A model generated the notes under the pieces. It saw nothing but the letters and a program-made list of their open reading frames with translations, made no database searches and was not told the origin of the DNA. A DNA stretch of 64,000 bases, taken from the NCBI GenBank assembly GCA_902586485.1, contig CACIHO010000003.1, forward strand, positions 1-64,000, given 5' to 3'. Made by a program: the position numbers and the translations under genes. Position 1 is the first letter of the stretch. The number at the start of each line of letters is the position of its first letter. Below are positions 37,249-47,438 of the stretch, piece after piece. This stretch comes from an uncultured Pelagibacteraceae bacterium (GTDB lineage: Bacteria > Pseudomonadota > Alphaproteobacteria > Pelagibacterales > Pelagibacteraceae).

Positions 37249-37362
37249 AATATTTTTTAATTTATTCAATTAAAAATTGTAAAATTTAAATTAGACTAAA
37301 ATATGAATATGTATATAAATTAATTGAATCATTATTCAAATTAAAATTTAAATTGAGGTTAA

Positions 37363-38190
37363 ATGGCAAAGTATTTAGTTGAAACTTATTATACCTGTAC
37401 CTTTAAAGTAAATCATTATTTAGATGACATTAATGAGGTAGAGTTAAAAAATTTAGAAAAAAGAGATGATGGTAAATTTGAGGTTTTAGACGTCAAACTT
37501 GATAACAGAAAAACAAAAAATCTAGACCCTAATAACAACAAAAATCATGAAAATAACAAAGTAGAAGTAGTTAAAGAAATAAATAACAATATAAGCCCAG
37601 TAAATAGAGAAAGTTTAATAAAAAGTATAAACACAACTAACGAAAAGTCAGGTAAAAGATTTAGCATGCCTGATAGACGAAAAGGGTATATTCAAAAGGC
37701 CACTATTGGTGATCACAAAGTTTACCTGCATACTGGAGAATATGAAGATGGAAAAATTGGAGAAATATTTATTGATACTAGTAAAGAGGGAGAACTTGTT
37801 AAAGCTTTAATGAATAACTTTGCAATAGCTGTTTCTTTAGGCCTTCAATATGGTGTTCCATTAGATGAGTTTATAAGTGCATTTGTTGGTACAAAATTTG
37901 AACCATCTGGCAAAGTCCATGGCAATGATAGAATTTTAAGCGCTACATCAATTTTGGATTATATTTTCAGAGAATTAGCTATTTCATATCAAAATAGAGA
38001 GGATCTAGCTCATACTCCAGCTATTGGAGGAAATGATTTAATCAATTCAGAAGATCAAAGCTCTGAGGATCAAAATCAATTATTGAAAATTGTAAAAGAT
38101 ATTACTAGTAAAGGTTTCGTTAGAAGTAATTATAAAAAAAATCTAGTTGATCTTTCAGATGTAAAAATAAGTTTAAAAGGTAAAAAATAA
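37363..38190 (+). CDS. Stand-alone protein related to the C-terminal part of B12-dependent ribonucleotide reductase
   Basis: 275 residues. Residues 100-218 closely resemble the late part of the NrdJ barrel region: [56 protein letters not shown] and [11 protein letters not shown]. The N-terminal 55 residues ([13 protein letters not shown]...) are a separate small domain; an Asn-rich linker joins them. The catalytic barrel core, cobalamin region and the C-terminal redox cysteines are absent, so it cannot be a reductase by itself. A regulatory or nucleotide-binding role is a guess. Its end is one base from the aspS stop. Confidence 0.75.
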   Translation: MAKYLVETYYTCTFKVNHYLDDINEVELKNLEKRDDGKFEVLDVKLDNRKTKNLDPNNNKNHENNKVEVVKEINNNISPVNRESLIKSINTTNEKSGKRFSMPDRRKGYIQKATIGDHKVYLHTGEYEDGKIGEIFIDTSKEGELVKALMNNFAIAVSLGLQYGVPLDEFISAFVGTKFEPSGKVHGNDRILSATSILDYIFRELAISYQNREDLAHTPAIGGNDLINSEDQSSEDQNQLLKIVKDITSKGFVRSNYKKNLVDLSDVKISLKGKK

Positions 38191-38191
38191 G

Positions 38192-39976
38192 TTATTTTTT
38201 AGTTTTTAAAGTTAAATTTAATTCCTTCAATTGATCTGTATTTACCTCAGATGGAGCATTCATCATCAAATCTTGTGCGTTTTGATTCATTGGAAACATA
38301 GTAACTTCCCTAATATTTTTCTCATTAGCTAGTAACATTACGATTCTATCAATACCAGGTGCTATTCCACCGTGAGGTGGTGCACCATAACTAAGTGCAT
38401 TAATCATACCACTAAATTTTTCATTTACTTGAGTTTTATCATAACCGGCAATCGAGAAAAGTTTATACATTAGTTCTGGTTTATGATTTCTAATTGCTCC
38501 TGAAGATAGTTCTATTCCATTACAAACTATGTCGTATTGATAAGCAAGTATATCTAATGGATTTTCAAAATCTCTTTCGCTTAAATCACCTTGAGGCATT
38601 GAAAATGGATTATGACTAAATTCAATCTTGTTTGTTGACTCATTTTTTTCGAACATTGGATAATCTATAATCCAACAAAATGCAAAAATATTTTCATCAA
38701 TTAAATTAAGATCTTTTGCAATTTTATCTCTTGCTAGTGCAGTAATTTTTTCTAATTCATTTTGTTTTCCACAAGCCATAAAAATACTATCTCCTATTTC
38801 ACAGTTTGTTTTTTTCATGATTTCAACCAATGCATCTTGAGAAAAGAATTTTCCTATAGGGCCTTTTGCTGAAATATCTTTATCTTTTTCAAAAGTAAAA
38901 TAAGCTAAACCAGAAGCACCTTCTTCTTTGGCCCATTTATCAATATTATCAAAAAAACTTCTCGGTTTGTCTTTAGTATTTTTTGTAATAATACATCTTA
39001 CTTTAGATCCAGATTTTACTAATTTTTTAAATATTTCAAATGAAACATCTTCTCTTGTAAAAATTTCAGTAATATCATTTACAATGAGTGGGTTTCTTAA
39101 ATCTGGTTTATCAGTACCGTATTTAAGCATTGCTTCCTTGTATGAAATCTTTGGAAATTTATTAAACATCAGTTTTTTAGTAGAAAAATTTTTAAATGTA
39201 TTAACCATTAACTTTTCAACAACATTAAATACATCCTCTTGTTCAACAAATGACATTTCCAAATCTAATTGATAAAACTCCCCAGGACTTCTGTCAGCTC
39301 TTGCATCTTCATCTCTGAAACAAGGTGCAATTTGAAAGTATCTATCAAAGCCCGAAACCATTATTAATTGTTTAAATTGCTGAGGAGCTTGTGGTAGTGC
39401 ATAAAATTTTCCTGGATTTAAACGACTAGGCACTAAAAAATCTCTAGCACCCTCTGGGCTAGATGAAGTTAAAATTGGTGTTTGAAATTCTAAAAAACCT
39501 AATTTAGTCATTTCATTTCGTATATATGAAATAACCTTAGATCTTAAAATAATATTTTCATGAATTTTTTTTCTTCTTAAATCTAAGAATCTATATTTCA
39601 ATCTTATTTCTTCTGCATATTCTTGATCACTAAAGATTGGCATAGGTAGTTCTTTACAAGCGCCTAAAACTTCATGCTGCTCGATAACAACCTCAATTTC
39701 ACCAGTGTCAATTTCAGAATTAATTGTTTCTTTAGATCTGTTAACAACTTTACCCTCAACTTTAATTACTGTTTCTAATTGCATTTTTTCTAAATCAGAA
39801 AAATATTTATTATCTTTATCAATTATACATTGGGTAATTCCATAATTATCTCTCAAATCAATAAATAATAAATTCCCATGGTCTCTTTTTTTGTTTATCC
39901 AGCCTGAGAGAGAAATTTTTTTATCTACATCCTCTTTTCTTAATTCATTACACTTGTGTGTTCTGTATTTATTCAA
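38192..39976 (-). CDS. aspS: Aspartyl-tRNA synthetase
   Basis: 594 residues of the bacterial type. The N-terminal OB domain has LSGWINKKRDHGNLLFIDLRD; class II motifs are seen as PEGARDFLVPSR, FRDEDARADRSPGEFYQLD and GAPPHGGIAPGIDRI. A GAD insertion domain lies between. It charges tRNAAsp; whether it also charges tRNAAsn is not decided here. The hda gene ends one base upstream of its ATG. Confidence 0.96.
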   Translation of the reverse strand: MNKYRTHKCNELRKEDVDKKISLSGWINKKRDHGNLLFIDLRDNYGITQCIIDKDNKYFSDLEKMQLETVIKVEGKVVNRSKETINSEIDTGEIEVVIEQHEVLGACKELPMPIFSDQEYAEEIRLKYRFLDLRRKKIHENIILRSKVISYIRNEMTKLGFLEFQTPILTSSSPEGARDFLVPSRLNPGKFYALPQAPQQFKQLIMVSGFDRYFQIAPCFRDEDARADRSPGEFYQLDLEMSFVEQEDVFNVVEKLMVNTFKNFSTKKLMFNKFPKISYKEAMLKYGTDKPDLRNPLIVNDITEIFTREDVSFEIFKKLVKSGSKVRCIITKNTKDKPRSFFDNIDKWAKEEGASGLAYFTFEKDKDISAKGPIGKFFSQDALVEIMKKTNCEIGDSIFMACGKQNELEKITALARDKIAKDLNLIDENIFAFCWIIDYPMFEKNESTNKIEFSHNPFSMPQGDLSERDFENPLDILAYQYDIVCNGIELSSGAIRNHKPELMYKLFSIAGYDKTQVNEKFSGMINALSYGAPPHGGIAPGIDRIVMLLANEKNIREVTMFPMNQNAQDLMMNAPSEVNTDQLKELNLTLKTKK

Positions 39977-40639
39977 TTAAACCTCTAATGCTTCTTTTAT
40001 AATTTTAAAATCGATTGGTTTCTTTCTTTTTAAACTAATTTCGTCGATTTTATATATGAAATCAGAAATTTTGCCATAAGTTCTATCAATTCTCTTAATT
40101 ATAAATTCAATAAGTTTTTGGTCTATTGATATTTGACGGTCAGAAAGATTTTTTAATATTAGTGCATAAATTAAATCGTCACTAGGTTTTTCAATTTGAG
40201 ATAAAATAAAATTAGTAGATCTTGAATTAAGATCATTTAATTTAAATTTAAATTCAACTATTGGTATTTTTGATGTTATTATTAAATACTTATTATCCTG
40301 ATCTATGATATTTATTAGTGTAAATAATAAATTTTCATTTATTTTTTCATTTAAATCCTCAACAATAATATTTTCATATATTTTAATTTGTTGAAGAAAG
40401 TCATTATTAATATCTTCTGCATTAATTTTAATTCCTCTATACTTTTCTAAAAATATATTTATTAAATGACTTTTTCCTGAAAACTTTTCACCTATTAAGT
40501 TTATAAAATTTTTGTCCCATTTTGGCCAACTATTTAAAAGACTAAAAGAGTGTTCGTTGCTTTTTGAAACATAAAAATCCTGATCTTTAAAATTTTGATC
40601 ATAATCAAATTTCAGTATTTGCTGATTAAGATTTGTCAT
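39977..40639 (-). CDS. hda: DnaA-related regulator Hda (DnaA ATPase domain only)
   Basis: 220 residues. It has the AAA+ part of DnaA without the DNA-binding domain: Walker A-like GEKFSGKSH, a short NAED segment and the sensor-like RSTNFILSQIEKPSDDL. Hda/HdaA works with the sliding clamp to turn DnaA-ATP into DnaA-ADP after initiation. It overlaps the DUF2066 gene by 14 bases, and this pair next to purM-purN is standard in Alphaproteobacteria. Confidence 0.85.
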   Translation of the reverse strand: MTNLNQQILKFDYDQNFKDQDFYVSKSNEHSFSLLNSWPKWDKNFINLIGEKFSGKSHLINIFLEKYRGIKINAEDINNDFLQQIKIYENIIVEDLNEKINENLLFTLINIIDQDNKYLIITSKIPIVEFKFKLNDLNSRSTNFILSQIEKPSDDLIYALILKNLSDRQISIDQKLIEFIIKRIDRTYGKISDFIYKIDEISLKRKKPIDFKIIKEALEV

Positions 40640-41714
40640 TTAAAACCCAAATTTTATTTTTAATTTCAAAATCATAATTTTGATCACTCATAACTTCTAA
40701 AAACTTATCAGGTGTTCCATTAAAAATAACTTTATAAAAATTATTTCGGTTATTGAACTTATAAATTGAAAAATTATATATCAAATCCATATCAGATAAA
40801 ATTTTTTCAAATTTATTAATTTTTATATTATTAGAATTATCAATAGAAATATTTAAAGATAGCTTTACTGAAGTATTGATTTGATTTTGTGATTTCCAAA
40901 AATCTTCGTAGACTAATTTTAAATTATCAATAAATTCAAATAAATCTTCTTCTTCATCGAAATTAACTTCTGTATAATTTAAATTTTTTAAATTGTTATT
41001 TTGATTAAAAAAAATTTTGTTAAATACTCTTATTTTATTATTATCCTTAAACACAATCATAATAATGTGGTCATTTATATTGTATTTATTTATAATTTCT
41101 TTGAAGTCATAAGCTTCCAAAATTTTAATATTTTGTTTTATCAATCTAAAATCATCTAAATCTTCGGTAGGTAAAATGTAATTTAAAAGACTGTATTTTT
41201 TATTATTTAAATTCCAACTGGAAAATAACTTATTCTCAGAGAACATTAAAACTTGATTTTTATTTTGGTCAACAAGTACGGGAATGAATAAAAAATCTTT
41301 TTTCACAGGTAAAGATGGAAATATATTTTTTGACTCTAGCAAATCAAATATATTTTTTTTATTAAATGAAACATTGAGAGCCAGATAATAAATTTCATCA
41401 ATAAACTTTTCTTCCTTAATTGAGAAAGTTTCTATCATTCCTTTTATTTGATTAATTGATGTATTTTTTAATTTTACCTGATCTTTACTTTGGACAATTG
41501 ACAAAATTAGTTCATTAAATGCCTTTACAAATCCTTCATCGATAATTTCACTTTTATTAAAATTTATTTCAAAAGGTGTTGATATTTCAATATCATTTAC
41601 AGAAAATGTATTTGCATGACTTTTTCCTGTGGAAAAGAAAATATTTATTAAAGCAAGAAATAAAAAAAAATTATATAAAAGCTTTAAATTACTTAGTAGA
41701 GAAATTAATTTCAT
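40626..41714 (-). CDS. DUF2066 exported protein
   Basis: 362 residues. The N-terminus has a hydrophobic segment (about residues 12-30) ending near a SHA cleavage-like site. The middle matches DUF2066 by position and pattern (EGFVKAFNELI, SFSIKEEKFIDEIYYLALNVSFN, LFIPVLVDQNKNQVLMFSENK). The function of the family is unknown. It is divergent from purM with an 11-base gap and co-translated with hda. Confidence 0.78.
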   Translation of the reverse strand: MKLISLLSNLKLLYNFFLFLALINIFFSTGKSHANTFSVNDIEISTPFEINFNKSEIIDEGFVKAFNELILSIVQSKDQVKLKNTSINQIKGMIETFSIKEEKFIDEIYYLALNVSFNKKNIFDLLESKNIFPSLPVKKDFLFIPVLVDQNKNQVLMFSENKLFSSWNLNNKKYSLLNYILPTEDLDDFRLIKQNIKILEAYDFKEIINKYNINDHIIMIVFKDNNKIRVFNKIFFNQNNNLKNLNYTEVNFDEEEDLFEFIDNLKLVYEDFWKSQNQINTSVKLSLNISIDNSNNIKINKFEKILSDMDLIYNFSIYKFNNRNNFYKVIFNGTPDKFLEVMSDQNYDFEIKNKIWVLNDKS

Positions 41715-41725
41715 AAAACATATTA

Positions 41726-42754
41726 ATGAATAAAAAAAAATTTACCTATAAAAAAAGTGGAGTTAATATCAAAGCTGCAGATAAGTTTGTTGATTTCATT
41801 TCTACAGTTTCAGCAAAAAAAAGAGGCAAAAAAAAGTTCTCAAATATAGGAGGATTTGGTTCAATCACAAGTATACCAGGTAATATTAAACAACCTAGAA
41901 TCGTTGCTTGTACTGATGGTGTGGGAACTAAAATTGAAATTGCTAATACATTAAATAAATTTGATACTATTGGTATTGATCTGGTTGCTATGAGTGTAAA
42001 TGATTTAATTGTTCAAGGAGCTAAACCGTTACTTTTTTTAGATTATATTTCAATAAATAAAATTAATCTTAAAAAACTTAAAGCAATTATAAAAGGAATT
42101 AACAAAGGCTGCAATCAATCAGAATGTGAACTCGTTGGTGGAGAAACTGCTGAAATGCCAGGTACGTATGAAAAAGGTAAATTTGATATCGCAGGTTTTG
42201 CTGTAGGAGTTGTTGGAAAGAATAAAATTTTAAATAAAAATAAAATAAAAAAAAATAATCTTATAGTTGCAATTCCTTCTAACGGATTACATTCCAATGG
42301 ATATTCTTTAGTAAGATATTTATTAAAGCAAAAAAAAATAGATATTAAAAAAAATAAATTTTTAAAGTCTGAACTTTTAAAACCAACTAAAATATATGTT
42401 CAAGAAATAATGAATTTAATAAATTATAAATTAATTAATGGTTGCGCAAATATAACAGGTGGAGGATTACCTGATAATATAAAAAGAATTATACCAGATA
42501 AACTTAGTGCAAATATTAATTTAAGACAAATTAAAACTTCCAAAATATTTCATTGGCTTAAAGATAATGGAATTTCCGATAAAGAAATGCTTAAAACATT
42601 TAATTGTGGAGTGGGTTTTTGTCTTATTATAGATGGTAAAAATTTGAAAAAAATAAATAAATTTTTTTCAAAAGAATATAAGCCATATGTCATTGGAAAG
42701 ATTTCTAAAGGTAAAAACAAAGTTGTTCTAAATGGCTCTTTCGACTGGACATAG
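41726..42754 (+). CDS. purM: Phosphoribosylformylglycinamidine cyclo-ligase
   Basis: 342 residues. Motifs are FGSITSIPG, CTDGVGTKIEIA, VGGETAEMPGTYEKG and the ATP-site GLHSNGYSLVR. It makes aminoimidazole ribotide in purine synthesis. Its last 23 bases overlap the start of purN. The sequence has many short AAA runs but the frame is intact. Confidence 0.97.
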   Translation: MNKKKFTYKKSGVNIKAADKFVDFISTVSAKKRGKKKFSNIGGFGSITSIPGNIKQPRIVACTDGVGTKIEIANTLNKFDTIGIDLVAMSVNDLIVQGAKPLLFLDYISINKINLKKLKAIIKGINKGCNQSECELVGGETAEMPGTYEKGKFDIAGFAVGVVGKNKILNKNKIKKNNLIVAIPSNGLHSNGYSLVRYLLKQKKIDIKKNKFLKSELLKPTKIYVQEIMNLINYKLINGCANITGGGLPDNIKRIIPDKLSANINLRQIKTSKIFHWLKDNGISDKEMLKTFNCGVGFCLIIDGKNLKKINKFFSKEYKPYVIGKISKGKNKVVLNGSFDWT

Positions 42755-43313
42755 TAAAATTAGAGCAGCGGTATTTATTTCAGGAACAGGAAGTAATTTA
42801 AAATCTCTAATTAAATTTTCAAAAACGAGTAAATCTCCTATATCAATTGATTTTATTATTTCAAATAATTCAAAAGCTAAAGGATTAAATTATGCTAAGA
42901 AATATAAAATTAAAAAAAAGATATTAAGTTTTAAAAATAAAAATTTAAATGAAAAAAAATTACTTACTATTTTAAAAATTAACAATATTGAATTGATTTG
43001 TCTTGCTGGTTTTATGAAAATTTTATCAAAAAAATTTATTAAAAATTTTAAAGGTAAAATTTTAAATATACATCCTTCTTTGTTGCCAAAATATAAAGGA
43101 TTAAATACCCACAAAAGGGCTTTGATTAACAAAGAGAAATATTCAGGATGTACTGTTCATTTTGTAAGTTCAAAATTAGATTCTGGAAAGATCATTCTTC
43201 AAAAGAGAGTTAAAATTTTAAAAAATGATACGGATGTTTCTCTTGCTAAAAGAATCTTGATTGAAGAGCATAAGCTATATCCAAAAGCTATATTAAAAAT
43301 TTTTAATCCTTAA
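42732..43313 (+). CDS. purN: Phosphoribosylglycinamide formyltransferase
   Basis: 193 residues, starting at an ATG within the end of purM; no later start precedes the conserved AVFISGTGSNLKSLI. The folate and formyl-transfer motifs are CLAGFMKILS, NIHPSLLPKYKG, and GCTVHFVSSKLDSG. It is the formate-transferring step of purine synthesis. Its last 11 bases overlap the convergent ndk. Confidence 0.96.
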   Translation: MALSTGHSKIRAAVFISGTGSNLKSLIKFSKTSKSPISIDFIISNNSKAKGLNYAKKYKIKKKILSFKNKNLNEKKLLTILKINNIELICLAGFMKILSKKFIKNFKGKILNIHPSLLPKYKGLNTHKRALINKEKYSGCTVHFVSSKLDSGKIILQKRVKILKNDTDVSLAKRILIEEHKLYPKAILKIFNP

Positions 43314-43713
43314 AAAAAAAATCTATCTCAATTTTAGCATTTTCAACACTATCTGAACCATGGACAGAGTTTTTATCAATTGAAATTCCATATTTTTTTC
43401 GAATGGTGCCATCTTTTGCGTCTTTTGGATTTGTAGCACCCATTAACTCTCTGTTTCCCAAAACAGCATTTTGTTTTTCTAAAACCATGACTACAATTGA
43501 GCCAGATGATAAATAATCACATAAATCATTATAAAATGGTTTTGTTTCATGAACTTTATAAAACTTTTCTGCTTCTGACTTTTCAATTTGAATTTTTTTT
43601 TCTTTTAAAATTGAAAAACCATTACCTATAAACATCTCTTTAATTTTATTTTCAAGATTTCTTTCAACAGCATCAGGTTTAATTATAGATAAAGTTTGTT
43701 CTAAATTACTCAT
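43303..43713 (-). CDS. ndk: Nucleoside diphosphate kinase
   Basis: 136 residues. It opens with [29 protein letters not shown] and the phospho-histidine in [12 protein letters not shown] are intact. It equilibrates nucleoside triphosphate pools. It overlaps the pepA stop by eight bases; the DNA polymerase chi-subunit gene (holC), which often lies between pepA and ndk in this class, is absent. Confidence 0.97.
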   Translation of the reverse strand: MSNLEQTLSIIKPDAVERNLENKIKEMFIGNGFSILKEKKIQIEKSEAEKFYKVHETKPFYNDLCDYLSSGSIVVMVLEKQNAVLGNRELMGATNPKDAKDGTIRKKYGISIDKNSVHGSDSVENAKIEIDFFFKD

Positions 43714-45160
43714 AATTTTCCTCTATTAGTTTATTTAATAATCTTACCCCATAACCAGTGGCACCACCTGAATTTAAAGCACCACCATATTTTGAAAAAG
43801 CCATTCCAGCTATATCTAAATGTGCCCAAGGGGTTTTATTTAAAATGAATCTCTGTAAAAATTGAGCGGCTGTTGTTGATCCTGCTCCTCCAACATAATT
43901 AATATTTTGCATATCAGCATTTTTAGAGTCAATTAGTTTGTCAAAATTTTTATTTAATGGCATTCTCCAAACTTTCTCCTGGACATTTTCTCCTGCATTT
44001 ATTAATTGATTTGATAATTTATCATCATTTGAAAATAAGCCTGCATATTCTGATCCTAGAGAAACTATAATTGCTCCTGTTAAAGTTGCTAGATCAACAA
44101 TAAATTTTGGTTTAAATTTTTCTTCTGTGTAAGTTAATGCATCTGCTAGTACCAGTCTTCCTTCTGCATCAGTATTCAAAATTTCAACAGTTTTTCCACT
44201 ATATGATTTAACAATGTCACCTGGTCTTTGTGCATTTCCCCCTGGCATGTTTTCAACCAGACCAACAACTCCAACAGCATTTATTTTAGCTTTTCGTAGA
44301 GCTAAACTTTTCATTAATCCAACAACCACCGCAGATCCAGCCATATCATATGTCATATCCTCCATAAACTTAGCTGGTTTAAGTGATATTCCACCAGTAT
44401 CAAAACAGACCCCCTTTCCAACAAATGCTAAAGGTCTAGATTTATTTTTTGCACCATTCCATTCCATGGTTACTAGATAAGATCCCCTTATACTTCCTTG
44501 ACCAACTCCAAGTAAAGTATTCATTCCTAATTTTTTTAACTTCTTCTGATCATAAATATTTATCTTTAAACCAAATTTTTTTAAATAACTTATTCTTTTT
44601 GCATATTCATCTGGATGTAAAACATTACCAGGCTCTGATACCAAGTCTCTAGCATAGAAAGTTCCATCTTCAATTGATTTAAATTTAACTTGATCTTGTA
44701 GAGAGGGTTTATTATTTCCAGTTATACTAAAAGAAATATTTTGTTTTGTTTTCTTAGTTTTATATTTTTCAAATTTATATGATTTTAATCTTAGACCATG
44801 CAAAAAATATCCAATAAAATTTTTAAATTTAACAGATAAAGTATCTGAATTTATGAAATAATCTTTAATCTTATTATCCTTAAATAAATCATAAAATTTA
44901 GCTCCTAAATTTTCAATTCCAGAACTTGTTATATTTTTGGGAAATGAGACTAAAATTATCTTTTTTCTGGAGTTAATGTCAAAATTTAATATTTTCTTCT
45001 TTGTGTCTTTAGACTTTATTAGATCTGAAATAAACAAATATTCTTTAGTTAATAGATGTTTTTTTAATATTGAAATATTATAGTTTTCTTCAATAAAAAA
45101 AACCATATTAAGAGCATTCTTTTTAATTAAAGTGTTTTTATAATTAATTTGAATAGTCAT
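43706..45160 (-). CDS. pepA: Leucyl aminopeptidase
   Basis: About 484 residues from the ATG at 45160 (a TTG five codons upstream is the alternative). The C-terminal catalytic domain carries [28 protein letters not shown] and [14 protein letters not shown], which hold the two-metal ligands. The N-terminal domain is diverged and Lys/Asn-rich. It trims peptides in the cytoplasm; some PepA proteins also bind DNA. It is divergent from lptF with a 61-base gap. Confidence 0.95.
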   Translation of the reverse strand: MTIQINYKNTLIKKNALNMVFFIEENYNISILKKHLLTKEYLFISDLIKSKDTKKKILNFDINSRKKIILVSFPKNITSSGIENLGAKFYDLFKDNKIKDYFINSDTLSVKFKNFIGYFLHGLRLKSYKFEKYKTKKTKQNISFSITGNNKPSLQDQVKFKSIEDGTFYARDLVSEPGNVLHPDEYAKRISYLKKFGLKINIYDQKKLKKLGMNTLLGVGQGSIRGSYLVTMEWNGAKNKSRPLAFVGKGVCFDTGGISLKPAKFMEDMTYDMAGSAVVVGLMKSLALRKAKINAVGVVGLVENMPGGNAQRPGDIVKSYSGKTVEILNTDAEGRLVLADALTYTEEKFKPKFIVDLATLTGAIIVSLGSEYAGLFSNDDKLSNQLINAGENVQEKVWRMPLNKNFDKLIDSKNADMQNINYVGGAGSTTAAQFLQRFILNKTPWAHLDIAGMAFSKYGGALNSGGATGYGVRLLNKLIEENYE

Positions 45161-45221
45161 AAATTTTAAATACAATCTCTACAGGTTGGGTGCTATATAT
45201 GAGTAAAAATACCATTTTTCA

Positions 45222-46361
45222 ATGAAAAAAATTATATTTAGAAAATTACTTTTAGATTATATCATTTTCTTCACTATTGCTCTTTTTAGTTCGAGTATTG
45301 TTGTATGGATTTTTCAAGCAGTTAATTTTCTTGATATTATAATAGAAGATAGTCGAGACTATTTAGTCTATATAAACTATTCATTATTAAATTTCCCAAA
45401 AATTTTAAGTAGACTTTTTCCTTTTGTTTTATTTTTTAGCATTTTTTATGTGACTGATAAATATGAGCAAAATAATGAATTAATGATTTTCTGGAATTTT
45501 GGAGTAAACAAAGTTGATGTAATAAACTTTTTTTTCAAAATTTCTTTTTTATTACTTATAATTCAGATTATATTAACTAGTATAATTGTTCCTAATTCTC
45601 AAAACTTAGCAAGATCTTTTATTAAAAATTCTAACATAAGTGATTTTAGTAACTTTATTAAACCACAAAAATTCAATGATACTATTACAGGTGTTACTAT
45701 TTTTAGTGAGAAGAAAGATTTAGACGGTTATCTTTATAATCTTTACGTAAAAAGAGAGTTAGAAAATAATGATTTTTTAATTACTTATGCTGAAAAAGGT
45801 AAATTTGAAAATATTAATAATATACCAGTATTAATACTTTTTAACGGTGAAACTATTAATTATCAAAATAATGAAATTACAAATTTTAGTTTTTCTAAAA
45901 CAGATTTTATTTTAAAAAATTATACTACAAACACAACAACTCAAACTAAAACACAAGAAATTTCAACAACAAATCTTTTTGTTTGTTTTCAAAGAATATA
46001 TAAATTTGAATATTTGAATTTTTTTTCAAATAATACAAATATTATCAATTGTTCTTCAAAGAATATTAAAAATATTATTAGAGAAATATACAAAAGATTA
46101 GTTATACCATTTTACATACCACTTCTCATTTTGATTTCATTTCTATTAATCTTATACTCAAAAGAAAGCGCTAATTACAAAAAAATAAAATTTTTAACTT
46201 TCTTTTTGGGATTAATTACAGTCATACTATCTGAAACTACAATAAGATTTATAACTAGTAATTTAATTTTTAATATGAAATTAACTATAATACCCTTTAT
46301 TCTAATTTTAGTATTTTATTTTTTTCTAATATTTAGCTTTAAATCATTTAAAAAAAATTAG
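45222..46361 (+). CDS. lptF: LPS export permease LptF
   Basis: 379 residues with six membrane segments, three at each end (first about residues 12-35, last at the C-terminus), around a periplasmic jellyroll domain at about 120-270. This is the LptF/LptG layout. With LptG and LptB it extracts lipopolysaccharide from the inner membrane. Three bases separate it from lptG. LptF is assigned over LptG by its order, lptF first. Confidence 0.93.
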   Translation: MKKIIFRKLLLDYIIFFTIALFSSSIVVWIFQAVNFLDIIIEDSRDYLVYINYSLLNFPKILSRLFPFVLFFSIFYVTDKYEQNNELMIFWNFGVNKVDVINFFFKISFLLLIIQIILTSIIVPNSQNLARSFIKNSNISDFSNFIKPQKFNDTITGVTIFSEKKDLDGYLYNLYVKRELENNDFLITYAEKGKFENINNIPVLILFNGETINYQNNEITNFSFSKTDFILKNYTTNTTTQTKTQEISTTNLFVCFQRIYKFEYLNFFSNNTNIINCSSKNIKNIIREIYKRLVIPFYIPLLILISFLLILYSKESANYKKIKFLTFFLGLITVILSETTIRFITSNLIFNMKLTIIPFILILVFYFFLIFSFKSFKKN

Positions 46362-46364
46362 GTT

Positions 46365-47438
46365 ATGAAAGTTTACATAAGATTTTTATCAAGTTTATTT
46401 TTAAAAAATATTTTATATGTAACTGGAATATTATTTTGTTTAGTTGTTGTTATTAATCTATTGGGTGAGTTAGAATTTTTTAAAGAGGTAAATGTTAATA
46501 ATTATTTTCCTTTACTTCTTACGATTTTAAACTCCCCATCAATGATTTACGAACTTTTCCCTTTTATTTTTTTGATAGGTACTCAACTTTTTTATGTTAA
46601 CTTATTAAACAACGATCAAATCAATATATTTAAATATTCTGGTTTAAAAAACTCAAAAATTTTTTTAATTTTAAGTGTATTATCATTTTTAACAGGATTA
46701 TTAATTGTAGTTTTTTTTTATAATTTATCCTCTAATTTAAAAAATATTTATTTAGAGTTTAAATCTCCTTACACAACAGATGGTAAATATCTTGCTGTTA
46801 TTACTAAAAATGGCTTATGGATAAAAGATAGAGTTAATAACAAAAATTTAATTATTAACTCCGAAAAAATTGAGAAAAACTATTTAATTGAAAATTTTAT
46901 TACAGAATTTGATAATGATTTTAAATCTACAAGAAATATTACAAGTAAAAAAATTGATATTACAAAAGATAATTGGATTATTTATGATGCAAAAATATTC
47001 ATTAAAAATGAGTACATTTTTAAAGAAAGATTAAATTTAAAAACTAACTTTGACTATAAGAGAATAATAAGTTTATATTCAAACTTGTCATCGCTTAATA
47101 TTTATCAATTGTATAATTTGAGAGAAAATTACAAAAAACTGAATTACTCCTTAACAGAGGTTGATCTTCAAATTCTTAAAATAATATCATTTCCATTTTA
47201 TGTTTTGCTTATGACATTATTTTCAGGTTGCATGATGCTTAGAGTAAAGTACTTAAATAGTTCAACAATAAAAATATTATTGGGTTTATTTTTCTCAGTA
47301 ATAATCTACTATGTAAATAATTTCTTTTATGTACTAGGAAGTAGTGAACGTCTTCCGTTAGTGATTGCAGTTTTTTTTCCAATACTTATATTAGCAACGA
47401 TAAATAGCTTATTAATTCGTAAAATAAATGAAAAATAA
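46365..47438 (+). CDS. lptG: LPS export permease LptG
   Basis: 357 residues with the same three-plus-three membrane layout as lptF and a central periplasmic domain. MIYELFPFIFLIGTQLF and the final helix FFPILILATINSLLIRKI are typical. It is the second membrane half of the LPS extractor. Its last 11 bases overlap the start of lptD, so extractor and outer-membrane translocon are co-expressed. Confidence 0.93.
   Translation: MKVYIRFLSSLFLKNILYVTGILFCLVVVINLLGELEFFKEVNVNNYFPLLLTILNSPSMIYELFPFIFLIGTQLFYVNLLNNDQINIFKYSGLKNSKIFLILSVLSFLTGLLIVVFFYNLSSNLKNIYLEFKSPYTTDGKYLAVITKNGLWIKDRVNNKNLIINSEKIEKNYLIENFITEFDNDFKSTRNITSKKIDITKDNWIIYDAKIFIKNEYIFKERLNLKTNFDYKRIISLYSNLSSLNIYQLYNLRENYKKLNYSLTEVDLQILKIISFPFYVLLMTLFSGCMMLRVKYLNSSTIKILLGLFFSVIIYYVNNFFYVLGSSERLPLVIAVFFPILILATINSLLIRKINEK

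Noticed and set aside
41726..43313. Possible frameshifts at the many A-runs in purM and purN
   Set aside because: Both proteins read through without a break and keep all motifs, so the runs are composition only.
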